Under the pieces are notes generated by a model that was not told where the DNA came from, made no database searches, and saw only the letters and a program-made list of their open reading frames with translations. Source: Euryodendron excelsum (taxonomy: Eukaryota; Streptophyta; Magnoliopsida; Ericales; Pentaphylacaceae). From it: 64,000 nucleotides of DNA. Below are positions 47,853-61,055 of this stretch, piece after piece. Location: NCBI GenBank assembly GCA_033060915.1, contig CM065389.1, forward strand, positions 20,412,501 to 20,476,500. The letters are read 5' to 3'. Position numbers and translations under genes: made by a program. Each line of letters starts with the position of its first letter. The first letter of the stretch is position 1.

Positions 47853-50800
47853 TGTCACACCCCGATTTTTCGCACTAAAAAAATATACACAAGTGAAAAA
47901 AACACTGTACTATCTCGTTAGAACTCATCTTCCTAGGATGACAAGTGTGACTAGATTTGAACTAGAAATTAATTTGAATAAGGACTTTTGAAAAAAATTT
48001 AGAGTCGCCACCTAACTTAATTAAGGTGAGTTAGGTCACCTAAAACTAAGTGTAATTAAAAAATTAAATTTAGAGTTTTTGAAAAGGTTTTGGAAAACTT
48101 CCTTATGAGAGGTTTTTTTTTTTTTTTTTTGGGAGAAAATAGGTTATTTGGCAACCTTTGGAAAGGTTTAAGCTTTTTTTTTGAAAAATAACTCCATTTT
48201 TGGTATTTGAAAACAATAATTCTAGGTTCAGAGGTTGGTTATGTGTAGAGAAGATGCACCAGGCTGTCACTAGGCTGTCACCTTATCCCGCCCTTAGGGT
48301 ATCTACATGTCTATTTATCCTAGGTTCACTCAATTAGAATCTTTGATTATTCAATGTCTAATACTTTTCACTTTAAAAAGAATTTTAAAAAGAAGTTTGA
48401 TATGATGCATGACATGTAAGTGCAAGAAAAGGATTTAATTTTGAAAATAGATTTGAAACTTGAAAAAGGTTGTGAAAATTGAAAACTTGAAAAAGATTGT
48501 AAAAAATTGAGATTTAAAAAAGATTGTGGAATTGAAAACTTAAAAAAGGTAGTGAAATTAGAAATTTGAAAAAGATTGTGATTGCACTTATGAGGGTTGT
48601 CTACGTATCCCTTTATTAGGAATCAGGTCAGTTGTAGTTTAGACTCGGGGTCGGATTGAAAATAGACATTTTGAGGTCTTTGGAAAGTTTAACTTGAAAA
48701 AGTTTGATTTGAAAAAGATTTGATTTGAACTTTGATTCGAAGATTTGAAATTAAACTTTGATTTGAAATTGAGAACTTGGATTTAAAATTGAATTTGGAA
48801 TTGATTTTGATTTGAAATTGAACTTGAGGATTTGAAATTGCTTTTGATTTGAAAATATTGAACTTTGAAGGAGAACTTGGACTTGATTTAAAAAATATTG
48901 AGTTGAACTTTGAAAACATCTTGACTTAGATTGGAGTTTGAAAACCATCTTAGTTTTGGATTTGAGTTTTAGAAAAGAGTTGAAGCTTCCTATCTTTAGG
49001 GTTAGGGTTGAACTAGGGTTTAGGTATCCTAAGACTTAGGTAACCTAAGGTTGAAGTATGCAATTGAATTGAAAATATTTAATTTGATATTGAAAAGTTG
49101 GATCAAGGTAAATTTTAATTTTAGAAAACTTAGAATTAGGAAAGATGGAATTTAGAAAAGATTGAAAACGGTTTAATTTGATTTAGAAATACTTAATTTG
49201 AAATGATTGAAAAAGATTTGACTTGAATATTTGATTTGAAAAAAATTTAGAAAGTTAGGGTTTAGGAAGGATTGGATTTTGAAAAGTTTTGAATGGAAAA
49301 GTTTCAAAATAGGAAAGTTTTATTTTAGGAAAATACCAAATTAAAAAAGTTTCATTTTAGGAAAGTTTTCATTTTAGGAAAGAGTTAATTTTGAAAATAT
49401 TTGAATTTGAAAAGTTTTAAATTTAGAAAGGTTTGAGCTTTAGAAAGATTTGGAAGTTTGAATTTAAGAAAGATTTAAAAGTTTGAAATTAGGAAATGTT
49501 TGAAAGTTTAAAATTAAGAAATATTGAAATTACGAAAGTTTTGAATTAGTAAAGATTTAATAAATTGAATTTAGAAAGTTGAGATTTAGAAAGGTTTGAG
49601 ATTAGGAAAGAATGGTATGAGAAAAGATTTGATAGTTTGAAATTTAGAAAGTCGGGATTTGAAAATGTTTGAAATTAGGAAAGACTTGACTCATAATTTC
49701 TAAAGTAGAAGATTAGATTTTATTTCCAAAAATAGATGATTTGGTTTTGTTTTCAAAATTGAAGAATTTGATTTGGGTTTCTAAATTAGAAGATTTGATT
49801 TGACATGAAATTAGAAAGGTTGAATTTTGAAAACCTTGGATTTCGAAATCTATGATTTGGTGTAAAAAAAGTGATTTTGAAAACAGATGATTTGATGTAG
49901 AAAATAGTTTTGAAAACCTATGATTTGATGCAAAATAGGAAGTTATGATTTTAAGAAAGGGAACTACGATTTCCTAATCATGAGTTCTAGGGCTTGACTT
50001 GGACTTCAAGACAAAGAGTTTTAGAAAAGTAGATCTTTGAAAAAAGTTTTTAGGAAGTAGATTTTTTAAAAGAATTTTTAGGAAATAGATTTGTAAAACA
50101 ATTTGGAAAGAGATTTGAATATGGACTTTTGCAAGTCTCATGAATATCTCACTTTTCTAAAATGATTCTAACCATGAAAAGATTAGAACCATTCTACAAT
50201 TGTGATTTTGAAAACAGAAAGGATTTGAAATATAGACCATAATGATCACATTGAATAGCACACTTTCCTAAAACAACCATAACTATAAAATGGCTAAAGC
50301 ATCTTAAAATTGTGATTTTGATAAAAACAAGTTAGGTTTACATTCAAAATTTGGACTTTAATAGTCATATTGAATATAACACTTTCATAAAACAACTCTA
50401 ACTATGGAATGGTTAGAATCACTTTATGATTGTGATTTTGAAAACAAGTTTGAAAAATGAGATTTTGAATGCAAGTTTTGAAAGAGAGTTTTGATGCAAG
50501 TTCAAAATCAACTTTAATGCAAGTTTGAAAACAACTTTGAATGCAACTTTGAATGGATATATGAATATGACATGCACAATGTAATAGGGTCGTGAACACA
50601 CAATGTTAGGTTTCACCACATAATCAAGAGGGCGAAATCCACACCAACAAAGGTTGACTTAAAAGAAAGTCTCCAGCATGGTGACCTTCGACAGTCCTTC
50701 CTAGGCATGAATTGGGGAATCCCTTATTTCAAGAATGCAAGAAGGGGATGTAGAAGATGAAGATTAAAATAGAAGAAAACCCAAGTGGGTTAGGAAGGAG

Positions 50801-52787
50801 AAGAGAGAGGGGGGATTACATAAAAATAAATAGAAAACCAACCTCGTATTCTTCTTTCTTTGATTGCTTGGTTTGCTTCACTTGACTTGAACCTTGAGAG
50901 CTTTGAAGTTGCAATACTTAAGTCTTCAATGGACGCTTGGAAGCTTGTGTTTGAGTGTATAAGGTGTATAGAGGTCAGGGTTTAAGTGTATAGAGGCTAG
51001 GATTTGAAGAGGCTTAAGAGAATTAGGATTTCGGAGAGACTTTGAGCTCCGTTTTCAGAAAGACAGAGTTTTTGGAATGAATTTGCAGATCCTTTTTACG
51101 TAAGGAAAGAGTCTGTATTTATAAGCAACCGAAAACACCTTAGTGCCTATTGTAGTGCAACCAGGGCAAAAATTCCACTAGTGCCATTAGGAGTGGCGGC
51201 AGGCCATTTATTGGCTTAATGCCACTACTAGTGGCGCCAGCTACTTAGAAAAGTTTTAAGGCAGCAAGAAACGTATTTTTCGACCCTTGGGATGCAAGGC
51301 AAAAGATTTGGGTGCCTGTCCTAGTAATTACCATGCAATTTTTGGCTTAGCTTTACTAGGAGTGACTTCAGAAGGTCTGAGAATGATTTGGAAGGCCGGG
51401 AATAGATAGGAACCCTTGAAAAAGTATCCCAGAGGTAACAGACTTAAGAAATAATATTAGAATATTTGAAAAGGCCTACCGGCCTATTAAAGGCAAAACG
51501 ATTATTTGAACTAGGAAAACACCAAAATGGACCCGAAGTGACCCATGAGGAGGTTTGAAGGTTAAAAACACTATCGAGAGTATTTCGAGAGGTTGCCAGT
51601 TTGATACCCAGTGCCAGTGTGGCTGAAAATGCGATCGGCCCACTAGGGACAAAATAGTCATTTTGCACTGGGCTTGCCGAAATAGACTCGGAATGATCTG
51701 GAAAGGTGTGGGAATGTTAGAAATACTATTAGAAGCATCCTCATAAGGTTACCGATTTGATATCCAGAGCCAGTGTGGTTCCGGGAGGCAATTGGATGCC
51801 TAAAGGCAAAATGGTCATTTTGACTAGATGGTCCTGAAATTGATTCGGAATTGACTAGAAAGCACTTGGATGTGCCGGATTGTCTTTGAGACAATCTTGG
51901 AAGGATGGACTTACTGCTCTAAGGACTTAGGTATTTTCTCGAAAAGCGTGTAAGAAGGGCCCAAAGGACAGTTTGGTCATTTTTTACGGGAGTGGGTTAG
52001 CAGGCACTGGTGTTGACCTGGGTTTTGAGTATTTTTGTCACTCTGACAGTGTGTGGCGAGTTATTTTTCAAAGGTATCCCGTCCTTAGGTAAACGTGCCA
52101 TGATAAAGAGGTGAGGTCAGTCCCCTGACATAGGAGGTTTGTTGGCAATTTTCAATGTCGACCTGTTTGCGAGTATTTTTGCCACTCTGACGGTTGTAAT
52201 GTTTGTGAGTGTTTTCATCACTCTGACAGTGTATGTTCTTTTCGAAAACTGCCTGATCTCGGAAAACTGTTGAATGGACTTATCGTCTGAGGGATCAACT
52301 TTCTTGAAAGACGTGCTGGATAATGAACATTCTACATTAGTAGGCTAGCAGGCACTAGAATTAAACCGTTCTACTATCTCGGGGACTTAGGTTCCATCCC
52401 AGTTGAGAAGTTTGAAGGGACTTATCGTTCTAAGGAGTTTTCTCAAAAAACATGCTCGACTGGATGGACTTATCGTATGAGGGATCAACTTTCTCGAAAG
52501 ACGTGCCGTTTGAGTTTGATTAGTCTGGACTAGAATTGGAACTAAAATTGAGGTTGAAATAGAATCTTACCGTCTTTAAGAAAATGTGCCAACTAGAATC
52601 AAACTGAGCAATGTTGCAAGGGTATTTTGGTTATTTTACCTCTATTGGGCCCGGTGGGCCTGTGAAGCAATTGATTGACTGAATTAAGTTTGGAAAGCTG
52701 GTTTATACTTGAATGTGTCTGTGTCAGTTTTAATGTAAGTCTAGTTGAGCTGGAGATTGTCGAGCAGGCAAAAATAGGATGCTTATA
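47853..52787 (-). mobile_element. Solo LTR B (4935 bp), same family as LTR A, inverted
   Basis: On the minus strand it begins TATAAGCATCCTATTTTTG (LTR A: TGTAAGCATCCCATTTT), so the canonical TG has become TA, and it ends GTGCGAAAAATCGGGGTGTGACA. The exact ATCAC duplication proves an independent insertion. It shares with LTR A, in opposite orientation, GAGTCGCCACCTAACTTAAT (48003-48022 against 47176-47193), the TACGTA(T/G)CC block near 48600/46545, the periodic tract, the TATA box and the 157-bp-type repeats (about 51480-51850). Many CpG-containing motifs intact in A are changed here, so B looks older or more heavily methylated and decayed. Confidence 0.85.
51116..51123 (-). promoter_or_regulatory. 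TATA box of LTR B
   Basis: TATAAATA on the minus strand (GCTTATAAATACAGACTC), equivalent to 44362-44369 of LTR A. The two promoters face each other. Confidence 0.6.
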
Positions 52788-55669
52788 ATCACCTTGATTT
52801 TTATCCTAACCAAGAACAAATCCATCCAATTAAGCATATTCATTCCATCACTAACCTTGAGAATGAGAGCATCATCATTGATCAATCACCCATCCTTAAG
52901 ACTTTGAGTCTAAGGAAGACGTTTCTAAGGCAAGTGAGAAAGTTATTGAAAATGAACCTCAAGATGAAAAACTAGAGAGAGAGGAAATTATAGACAGAGG
53001 ACTCCCAGCAAGAAGAAAGGAGCGAAGAGAAGGATAGTGATGAGATTACCTTTAATGATGATGTTGGTCTATTAGTTGCTCGGAATATGCATGTCAAAGA
53101 GGATGTTAATGGTCTAGAGGCCATTCGTACCATGTCTAGGGGTCATGAAATCCATACTTTTGAGCTTATCACACCTAGTTTTAATCTACTGGAGCCTTCA
53201 AAGCTCCATGTCCCAACATTGAACTAAACATCATTTCTATGACCAACCAACAAAAAGAAGAGGAGGGTCAATCACTTCATGGCATGAGCATTATTAGCAC
53301 CGTTGTGCATGATCATTTTTTATTTTCTACCTTTCATGACCTTTTTTACCCTTATGTGCTATCATGTTATCTTATTGAGTTCATCAAAAAGGTTTTCATT
53401 GTCTATTTTTATGCTTGTTTGAACATTTTAAAAGTTTTTAAGATGAAGGTGTGGGATGATGGCAACTTCCCACTTTGTGACATTGGGTGATTCTCTCTAA
53501 ATTGTGTAGGAGTGTGAGCAGTTGTTTTTGTTTATTTGTTTTCTTAGTTTGTTTTCTCATTCTAGTTGGGGGTGCATTAGGCACCATACTTTCTATTCTT
53601 TCAACATTTCATTGCATTTCATGTTTTGTCTTCATACATTGAGAACAAAGCATCATTTTAAGTCAGGGGTGGGTAGAGGCCTTACCTCTATTTTTGCTTT
53701 TGTTTCTTTGTTTTGCACCCCCCTAAAAAATAAAAAAAAATTCTTTCCATGACTTCCTCTAGTCAGAAGCAGGGTTTAGATGCCATTTACGTTCGTGCTA
53801 TTTCATTACATATATCTAACACTCTATTGTTCATGAGAAAAATCATTTTGAAATTATTTTTAAGCTTTAATGCATATATTTTTCTTTGCATTGCTCTTAT
53901 TTCTCATATTTGGATTGCATAGTTACAGGTGTAGACATTGTTATCTTCCATCACTTGTATCATTTATTAGAGGTTTGGGTATTGTATGGTCTCAGTATGG
54001 ATTCTTTCATTGAGCAAATTTATCCATGTTTTGTTCATGATGACTCTTAACTATTCATGGTGGATGTGTTGTGTCTATTTTCCTGAAGAACTATAACCCT
54101 ACTTGTGGAAGTGCTAATTGAGATTAGAAGATAGGAGTTTTTGTATGTATCTTCACTCAAGTTGATGTTGATTCACTCTTTACACCTAATATGTTGTAAA
54201 AATTGCTTCATTCATGCATTAGTAGAGGGGATTACATTATTGTGCACAATCATGTTTTATAACATTATTTGTTACTATTTTTTACATTTTCATTCTTATA
54301 ATAGTGCAGATTATTACTTTGTGGGCTTTAGAGCATCTATCGTCTTTTAGAGCATTTACATTTACTCAAGGATAGATTCATCACCCTCATTTAATTCAAT
54401 AGCTTCATTATGCTTGTATTTGATTTATGAGTTGAGTTTTGATCTTGATATTGACAATTGTACTCTATGAAATGCTTCGATTGTACAACTTTGAATATGA
54501 TTTTATATCATATTCTTCTTGATAGCCATGAGTGTCCCGTTACCAAACCATATATTTCTCTTGACCCTTGTTGATTTTTTACTTTTATCCTTGTGAAAAG
54601 TGCAAAGTGATGTTTTCTCTTTTATATTGCAAAGGGACGCCTATGCTAGAAAAGAGTGTTTTTGCATTGCTAAAGCATGAAAAAAGGAAAAAAAAAGAGA
54701 TTGATTTGGAAAATTCAATACAAAAGAGCATATTAAAATATGAAAAGTAGATGTTGAATCTAAAGAGAATGATAAAAGGATGAAAACAAAATAAGAAGCA
54801 AGAAAAGAATAGGAGAAGAAAATAATAAAAGAGGAGTTCAAAAGTTGAAAATTTTTTAAGAAAAGAGTAAGAAGCGGAAAAGAGTGTAATAAATGTCAAA
54901 AAAGGAGGAGTTAGAGTTGTTTTGAATTTATCATTTCATGCTTTGATCACACATGTTATGACTTTTTGCTCCCTATTTTTACCTTTACTTTTCACCTCTT
55001 CATCTCCACATGGGCTAGTTGATCCGATTTGTATTTGATTGAAGTTTTCAATAAAGTATAAGTTATATCTTGTTAATTTCTTTGAATTAATGCTTAACCA
55101 TGAACATTCTTTCATGGAGTTATTATAAAGTCGATATACTTCTATCTTTTCAATTTTTGTAATTGGTATATTCATTTGATTTATTTCTTTACATTTACTT
55201 CATTGTTGAGCATACCATTATGAGAACTATGTGGGTCTTTAATTGCGAGTGTATGTCTAGTGAGGATTAAATCAAAGCTTTAAATGTTTGGATTTGTATA
55301 AGTGAGTTTCATTTGTGTTGTTTAGACTGATTTTTCACCCACACAGATGAACCTTTCTTTTGTATGACTTGTTGCATATTCTTGCAAGTGTTAGGAGTTT
55401 GGAGTGGTATCTAATGTTGACTTGAGTAGGATTATGTATTCATTCCTTATTTTTATCTTCATTTACAATTCACAAAAGGATGTTTGTGGGTATTATCACT
55501 GGAAGCCCTCACGAGACACCACTCATCTACTAAGGATAATCTAAATGTTTAAAGGCTTGATGCATAGGCTAAATGCATCGGTGAGCTCTATGAAAGTGGA
55601 AATTATCACTTGTATATATTTGCTTCTATATAGATTTTGCTAGGGACTAGAAAAAACCAGTTGGGAGTG
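52788..55669 (+). pseudogene. Athila-like internal remnant, 3' part
   Basis: It begins with broken frames rich in Glu and Lys (52850-53080), then a coherent stretch reading ARNMHVKEDVNGLEAIRTMS to HVPTLN before a stop (about 53077-53226), and a following 83-codon frame (53239-53490). Sequence like TTTAAGTCAGGGGTGGGTAG (53659) resembles the non-coding spacer before Athila 3' LTRs. No reverse transcriptase, RNase H or integrase motif is readable. A purine-rich stretch ending TTGGGAGTG abuts the 3' LTR (55646-55669), a likely polypurine tract. Confidence 0.55.
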
Positions 55670-57159
55670 TGATTGCATTCAAAAAGTGTAATTATAATAC
55701 CTTAATTTGCTCTTTATTAGTATTAGTTTGGGAGTTTATATGCTTCTTTAATTAGATTTTAGTATTAAGTAAGTTTATTTTGATTTGTACAGGTTTTGAG
55801 CTCAATTTGGAGGGTTTCAAGTACATTTCGGATATAGGAAAAATACATTTTTCAAGAGGATGCTGCTAAGGTACAACCTGCTAAAATTGTGGTACAACTT
55901 GCTGAAGCACACAAAGTTGAAATTTTGGTGGGTAATATCTCCCAAACCAGAAAGGCTACTAGGACTCATAATATATTGATTTTATATAAAATTTCAAGAT
56001 CTATTCAGATATACCTCTAAAGTAGCGTTTGAATGGTCCTTGTACCATTCAAACAGTGCTTAGTGCATTCGAACACCCTTTGGACACCTTTCAAACAGTC
56101 TTTAGGCATTCGAACAGTCTTTTAGACGTAAAAACAACAATCTAGACCCGTTCAGATGCTTGATGATGCTATGTTATTATTTAAGGCCATTTTTGGGGAT
56201 CTCTCACTTTTTTTTCACATTGGGGATCTCTCACATTTTTTTTAGTTTTTAGCTTAAATAGAGTTTTGCAGGAGTAGTTTTAAAAAGATAAACTTTATTT
56301 TCTTGTATTTTTCTTAGCTTTCTCTCATTTTCTTTGTATCTAAACAATAGTTTTGTTCAATTAAATTCCAGATCTTTATATTTACAGGCTTTCTCTTTAC
56401 TTTTACATGCTTTTCTTTAATGAATTCAAGTAGTTAGCTTCTCAATTTGGATGCAATTGTGAAAATCTACCAAGGAAGGCTATGGGATTAAAGCGGAGTT
56501 CTCAAATCTCATTGAATATCTATTGAATTCATTTTCTTTAATCTTTTGGAATTGATTGCTTTAGAAATCTTAGATCTATAATCATGATTTGAAGAACTTG
56601 TGGTTTATTTCTAAAGGACTCACAAAAGGTATTCAAATCTAATTCTAATTAAGAGAGTACTCAAGGTTTTAAAGCTAAATCCTCTGAATTAAGGATCTAT
56701 GGAGTGATCCTTAATTTGAGTTATCTCAATCTCTCTTTTCAATTCATATGCTAGATTTGGTAAATTAAATCAATTGTGTCCAAACCTTTTCCATCACTTA
56801 ATTTCTTAAGTAGTTTCATTTGATTTCCTTTGAATTGCTCTAGTTCAGTCAATTATCTTTAATTGTTCTAGTGTAGTGTTAATTGTTTTCAAATAGAATT
56901 TTAATTGTTAATTGCTAATTACATCTAACTTCATTTGTCTAGTTAGAAAATTCAATCATCAAAACCCCTAAATATTTTTGGTGTAAAATTGGTTATCATA
57001 GGTCTAATTCTACTCTTGTTTTGTGGTTTGATTCAATTTCATTCTCATTTTGTGTTTATTATCTATTGCTAGATTGTCACAAATCTCTCAGGTGAAAATG
57101 ATATTGGAATACTCCCAATTTAAACTACATCGAAACCATACACTTGCAGCAACCAATCA
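55670..57159 (+). repeat. 3' LTR of the Athila-like element
   Basis: It begins TGATTGCATTCAAAAAGTG and ends GCAACCAATCA (1490 bp). It is followed immediately by CAACT (57160-57164), the duplication seen before the 5' LTR. It differs from the 5' LTR by many substitutions and small indels, including a short duplicated TTGGGGATCTCTCAC segment at about 56195-56235. Confidence 0.9.
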
Positions 57160-57164
57160 CAACT

Positions 57165-58359
57165 TAAAACAAAGATTTTTGCCTATTGATATAATTGTTA
57201 TACAAATGCCATATTTTAAGTTTTTTTGCACTTATTTTTAACTTCAAGTATTAGATATATAGTAGGATGCAAAACTAGCTTTCTACATTAAAAAAAATAA
57301 AAATTAGCTTTCATTTCACTTCAACAAAACATGACTAAAAATATAACCCTTTATTTTATTTTATTTTATAAGTACTCCAAATATGTGAAAAATACACTCT
57401 AAAAGAGGTCAAGCCCTATAAAATTAGCCTATATAAAAATCTTAATCTTAACAAACTTAATATCTATTTAACTACAAGCATACACAAGTTGTCCAAATAA
57501 CAAAAAAGAATAGATTAATTATTTCTTAATACATCAATCATCTATTAAAGTGAAAATTGACATTTTTTCAAATAGCCTTTTTATGTGTATTTGGTTGGAC
57601 TTGTTGAATGGTGCACGTTAAAAACTCACATATTATTAATTTAGAAACTCACATAATATTGATTTTATTGGGTTAAGATGCACATAAAAAAATGGACATA
57701 CTCTATAGTTCACTATAGAAAAATTTTATATTTAATTTGTTGGATTCGAGTTTTAGCTTATAAATTGTGGGAAATACCAATAGGATAAATTTTGCAAAAA
57801 TTTCAGATATTTACACAACATATAAGAGAGTTGTACAAATGACACCCCAACCCTATACATAGCTCTTCCCTTAATCTTAATAGTGGCATCAAGACGCAAA
57901 AGTCATAACCAAGGGGCAATCCTGTGCCAATACCTGGTAACAGTTGGCAGGTTTGGATGACTGTCCTAGCATAGATATAGAATCGGTTCTTTGCTTTCCT
58001 TTGTTTCAGTTTTTATTTTCTTTTTTCCTTTTATTTAAACCATTCTCGAAATTTTTCTACAACTTAAACATTTTTAAACATAAAAACGATCAATTAGTTT
58101 AATTGTTAATTCACTCTCAGATGATCAATATGATGCCTCTTGTGCTTCTTACATAGCAAGTTTTCTATTTTATTTTTGAAGAGCATCATATTCAGCCAGC
58201 ATTAATTCCATGCTATCATATGTCCTCAGTAAATCATGAAATTACGAGAGGAAGATTCATGGATGATGCACTCTCTCCTACCAAATGAGGAACCGCCAGG
58301 CACGGTGGTTGTCATAAATATAAAATTATTTAAATGAATACTTGTGAGAGCCCACTACA
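57165..58359. other. Intergenic AT-rich DNA
   Basis: No gene, paired repeat ends or RNA gene could be supported. Confidence 0.4.
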
Positions 58360-58367
58360 CTCTTCAA

Positions 58368-59246
58368 TAGTGGCAAAGCTAGAAAACTTAGTCAGGGGGA
58401 CAACAATTAATCACAATTCAAAATTTTTTTTTCAGTGCAATGCTATACAACCACTTTTTTTGTATAAAATTTTCGTATAAAATGGTTTGGTTGTTTATTG
58501 TCTTATTATTTTAAACTATAACACCTAATATTTTGGCTCATAATTTTAAAAGTGTTATTCTGTAAAATCTTTTTAGTAAGTTGGCTTGTTTGATTACAAT
58601 TTTGCTTCCTATTTGTTGTTTTCGTATTCTACAATTCATGAAAACTGGAAATTGTATTCATATTTGGTAAACTAGTTCCAATACTTGTTTTTAATAAATC
58701 TTTTGAAAACACACCAGTTTTAGAAAAAAAAAAAAATTATTTATGAGTTTCGAGAACTGTTTCATATGAAAACAAAAGTGATGATGTATTTAATGAGTCT
58801 ACTTTTTGGTTATGAAAACGTAAAAAAATATGAAGTTTCAAATTTTTTTTTGTTTATAAGACTAAAGAGAACGAAAATAAAACCATAACCAAACATTTAT
58901 TTCTAATAGTCAACAATAAGTCACTTGACTTTCGTACACTCACATAACTTATATAAGCGCACGCGCGCGCGTACACACACACACATATATATATATATAA
59001 TATATAAAGGAATTTTTAAAGTAAATTCCTATTTTCTAAGGGGGAATTCATAAATTTCTAGAGTGGGCATATTGAGAGACATTCTCAAATTTAAGTTAAA
59101 GAAAGAGTTTTGTTTAAATGTAGGGACCAATTATAATTCTTCAAGGGGCAAATTGAAAGAAATTTTTAAAGTTATAAGTCAAAGTATAATTTTTACAAAG
59201 TTGAAGGGTGCACTTGCCCCACTGGCCCTTCATGCCTCCGCCACTG
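58368..59246. mobile_element. Non-autonomous hAT-like element (879 bp)
   Basis: Left TAGTGGCAAAGCTAGAA and right (opposite strand) CAGTGGCGGAGGCATGAAGG are inverted. The flanks CTCTTCAA (58360-58367) and CTTTTCAA (59247-59254) form an 8-bp duplication with one mismatch. The subterminal GGGGGACAA / TTGCCCCACTGG is typical of the widespread plant 'GTGGCGGAGCCAG' family. The open frame at 59063-59320 runs off the element end and is not a gene. Confidence 0.7.
58957..58999. repeat. Compound GC/AC/AT dinucleotide repeat
   Basis: GCGCACGCGCGCGCGT, then ACACACACACAC, then ATATATATATATATA in direct succession, all alternating purine-pyrimidine. It lies inside the hAT-like element. Confidence 0.9.
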
Positions 59247-59254
59247 CTTTTCAA

Positions 59255-61013
59255 GTTAGGTTTGAGTATGTTTTTAAGGAATTAATTGGATTTAAATTTT
59301 TTTTTCAAACTATTAGCTAGATTCAGCTTTATTCGTGTCTAATATTGGCGGCCTTAAAATATGAGTAATAAATAGTGGGAAATAAAACGTCTTTGCCATG
59401 ACCTCGAAACCAATTTTTTATTGAGGTCTGGCTCGAAGTTGTTGAGTTCAACTCTCTTTCAATGAATCCATTAGGCTTTGCTATAATGTACAACTAAATT
59501 AGAATATAAAATGTACGCCAATAGACCGTATAATGAGTTGATGTGATGCGCTAATTCACAATTAAAGTTAATGGTGAGTTAATTGACCAGTTTATACCAG
59601 TTTATTACTAGTATTTGAGCAATGCCCCGTCCCTTCTGGGACATCCCATGAAGCAATGGTTCCTCTATATGTTTGGTACTTTTATTCTTGAAAATTATTT
59701 TTTATTCTTGAAAAGTTAAAAATGAAAGAACACTAAAAAAAAGCGCATTATGTGAAAGTGTCTTCCAAAATTAATTTTCCACAGTTTTAACTGAAAACCA
59801 CCTATTTTAAGAAACCATTGAAAAAGTTTTGAGCCATCAATACTTGGGTTTAGCCAAAAAAATGTGAACAATCAGGAAATGAATGTATTCCAATTTTCAT
59901 GGTTTTCATTTTTGAACTTGTAAAAATGACAGTGTAAATGAAAATCATATAAAGAATAGACGCGATATCAAATAGGTCTTCAACTTCCCCAGCTCTTCTC
60001 ACAAATGAAATTCAAAGAGTGTCCTCAATTCCTTAACGAAAATGCTAGACAAAGAAATTTTTAACAAAAATTCTAATAGAGAATAGTTGATGCGACTCTG
60101 AATTGTTTGAAATGAAGCAATGTGACAGTCCATTTGTTTTGCAGTGAAAGTCACAGGAAACGAAGTTGTGCTACTTGTTAGAAGATTCTAAATATAAGTT
60201 TCTATATTTGCAACATTTCCATACCTATGGAACAATCCGGCCCAAAAGGCTAGCTAGTCAGTTCGTACAGTAGTTACCTTCTATTAGCAAGTTTTCTTCT
60301 CCTTCTTCTCCTTTTTCTCATTCTATTGATCTTTTTTTTTTTACTTATTTTTTGTTGTCTTGGGTAAAACTAAAACTGTTGGAATATTTGGTGTGACACA
60401 TCAACTTTGAGATATTTTTAAGGTAGAATTCACATGTCCTTGTTAGTGGGTCCAAGGTATTTTGTGTTTTCTTCCATGAGGAGATAAATAACATGCATCT
60501 AATTGCTCAAATTCATAGAGGTTTGAATGAGATAATGGCCTTCCAAAGTAGGTACCATAAGTAAGGTTATTGGGTGAAACTAAACTCTTATCCCACATTA
60601 ATTGTCTATGAAAAAATTGATGGGCATACAAAATCTAGGTTTGGATAAGGGTTTGGGGCCCAAAGGGCACCCCACTTTTGTGGAAGGGAGATGACTTATG
60701 AAACCCATGGGTTGATCCAATACTCCACACATGCGCTCCACCGGCAGCGGCTCTACTCTGGTGCGAGTGCTGGTGCGATTTAATAATATTAAATAGGTTT
60801 GGGTTGGTTTAGTATTTAATTTTTGAACGCGATTTGAATAAGAAGTGTGTGAACCAGGTGAAAATCGAACCAAACCGGTTCAAGTTTAAATTTAAAATTC
60901 AACGGTTGCGACCATTCTTAAGGGCACGTTTAGCTGGCACTGTTTTCGAAGGGGTGCGGATCTTTCTATATATAGAGAGATCCCTCTCCGAATTTAATAA
61001 CGGTTATATATAT

Positions 61014-61016
<3 letters not shown>
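59255..61016. other. Intergenic DNA without a recognised gene
   Basis: No coding sequence could be supported. A near-palindrome, GGATCTTTCTATATATAG...AGATCC (60958-60983), lies just before the CT repeat at 61017. Confidence 0.4.

Positions 61017-61053
<37 letters not shown>
61017..61053. repeat. (CT)n microsatellite
   Basis: About 18 CT units followed by CCGATGAAGTACTACTCAG. It resembles a plant 5' leader, but the ATG frame at 61056 closes after 19 codons. 61054-61923 holds nothing else recognisable apart from a 13-base G-run at about 61628-61640. Confidence 0.85.

Positions 61054-61055
<2 letters not shown>

Larger units (their letters stand above)
40806..57159 (+). mobile_element. Athila-like Ty3/gypsy element carrying two nested LTRs
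   Basis: Two directly repeated LTRs bound it, with exact CAACT duplication outside and a primer-binding-like site after the 5' LTR. Without the nested insertions (42744-47345 and 47853-52787) the element is only about 6.8 kb. Its interior pieces (42268-42743, 47346-47852, 52788-55669) have no recognisable protease, reverse transcriptase or integrase. It was therefore non-autonomous or heavily deleted before the later insertions. The LTRs have diverged at many sites by eye, so it is old. The Athila-like assignment rests on the primer site resembling TGGCGCCGTTGCCGGGG and the GGGGTGGG-type region before the 3' LTR. Confidence 0.85.
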
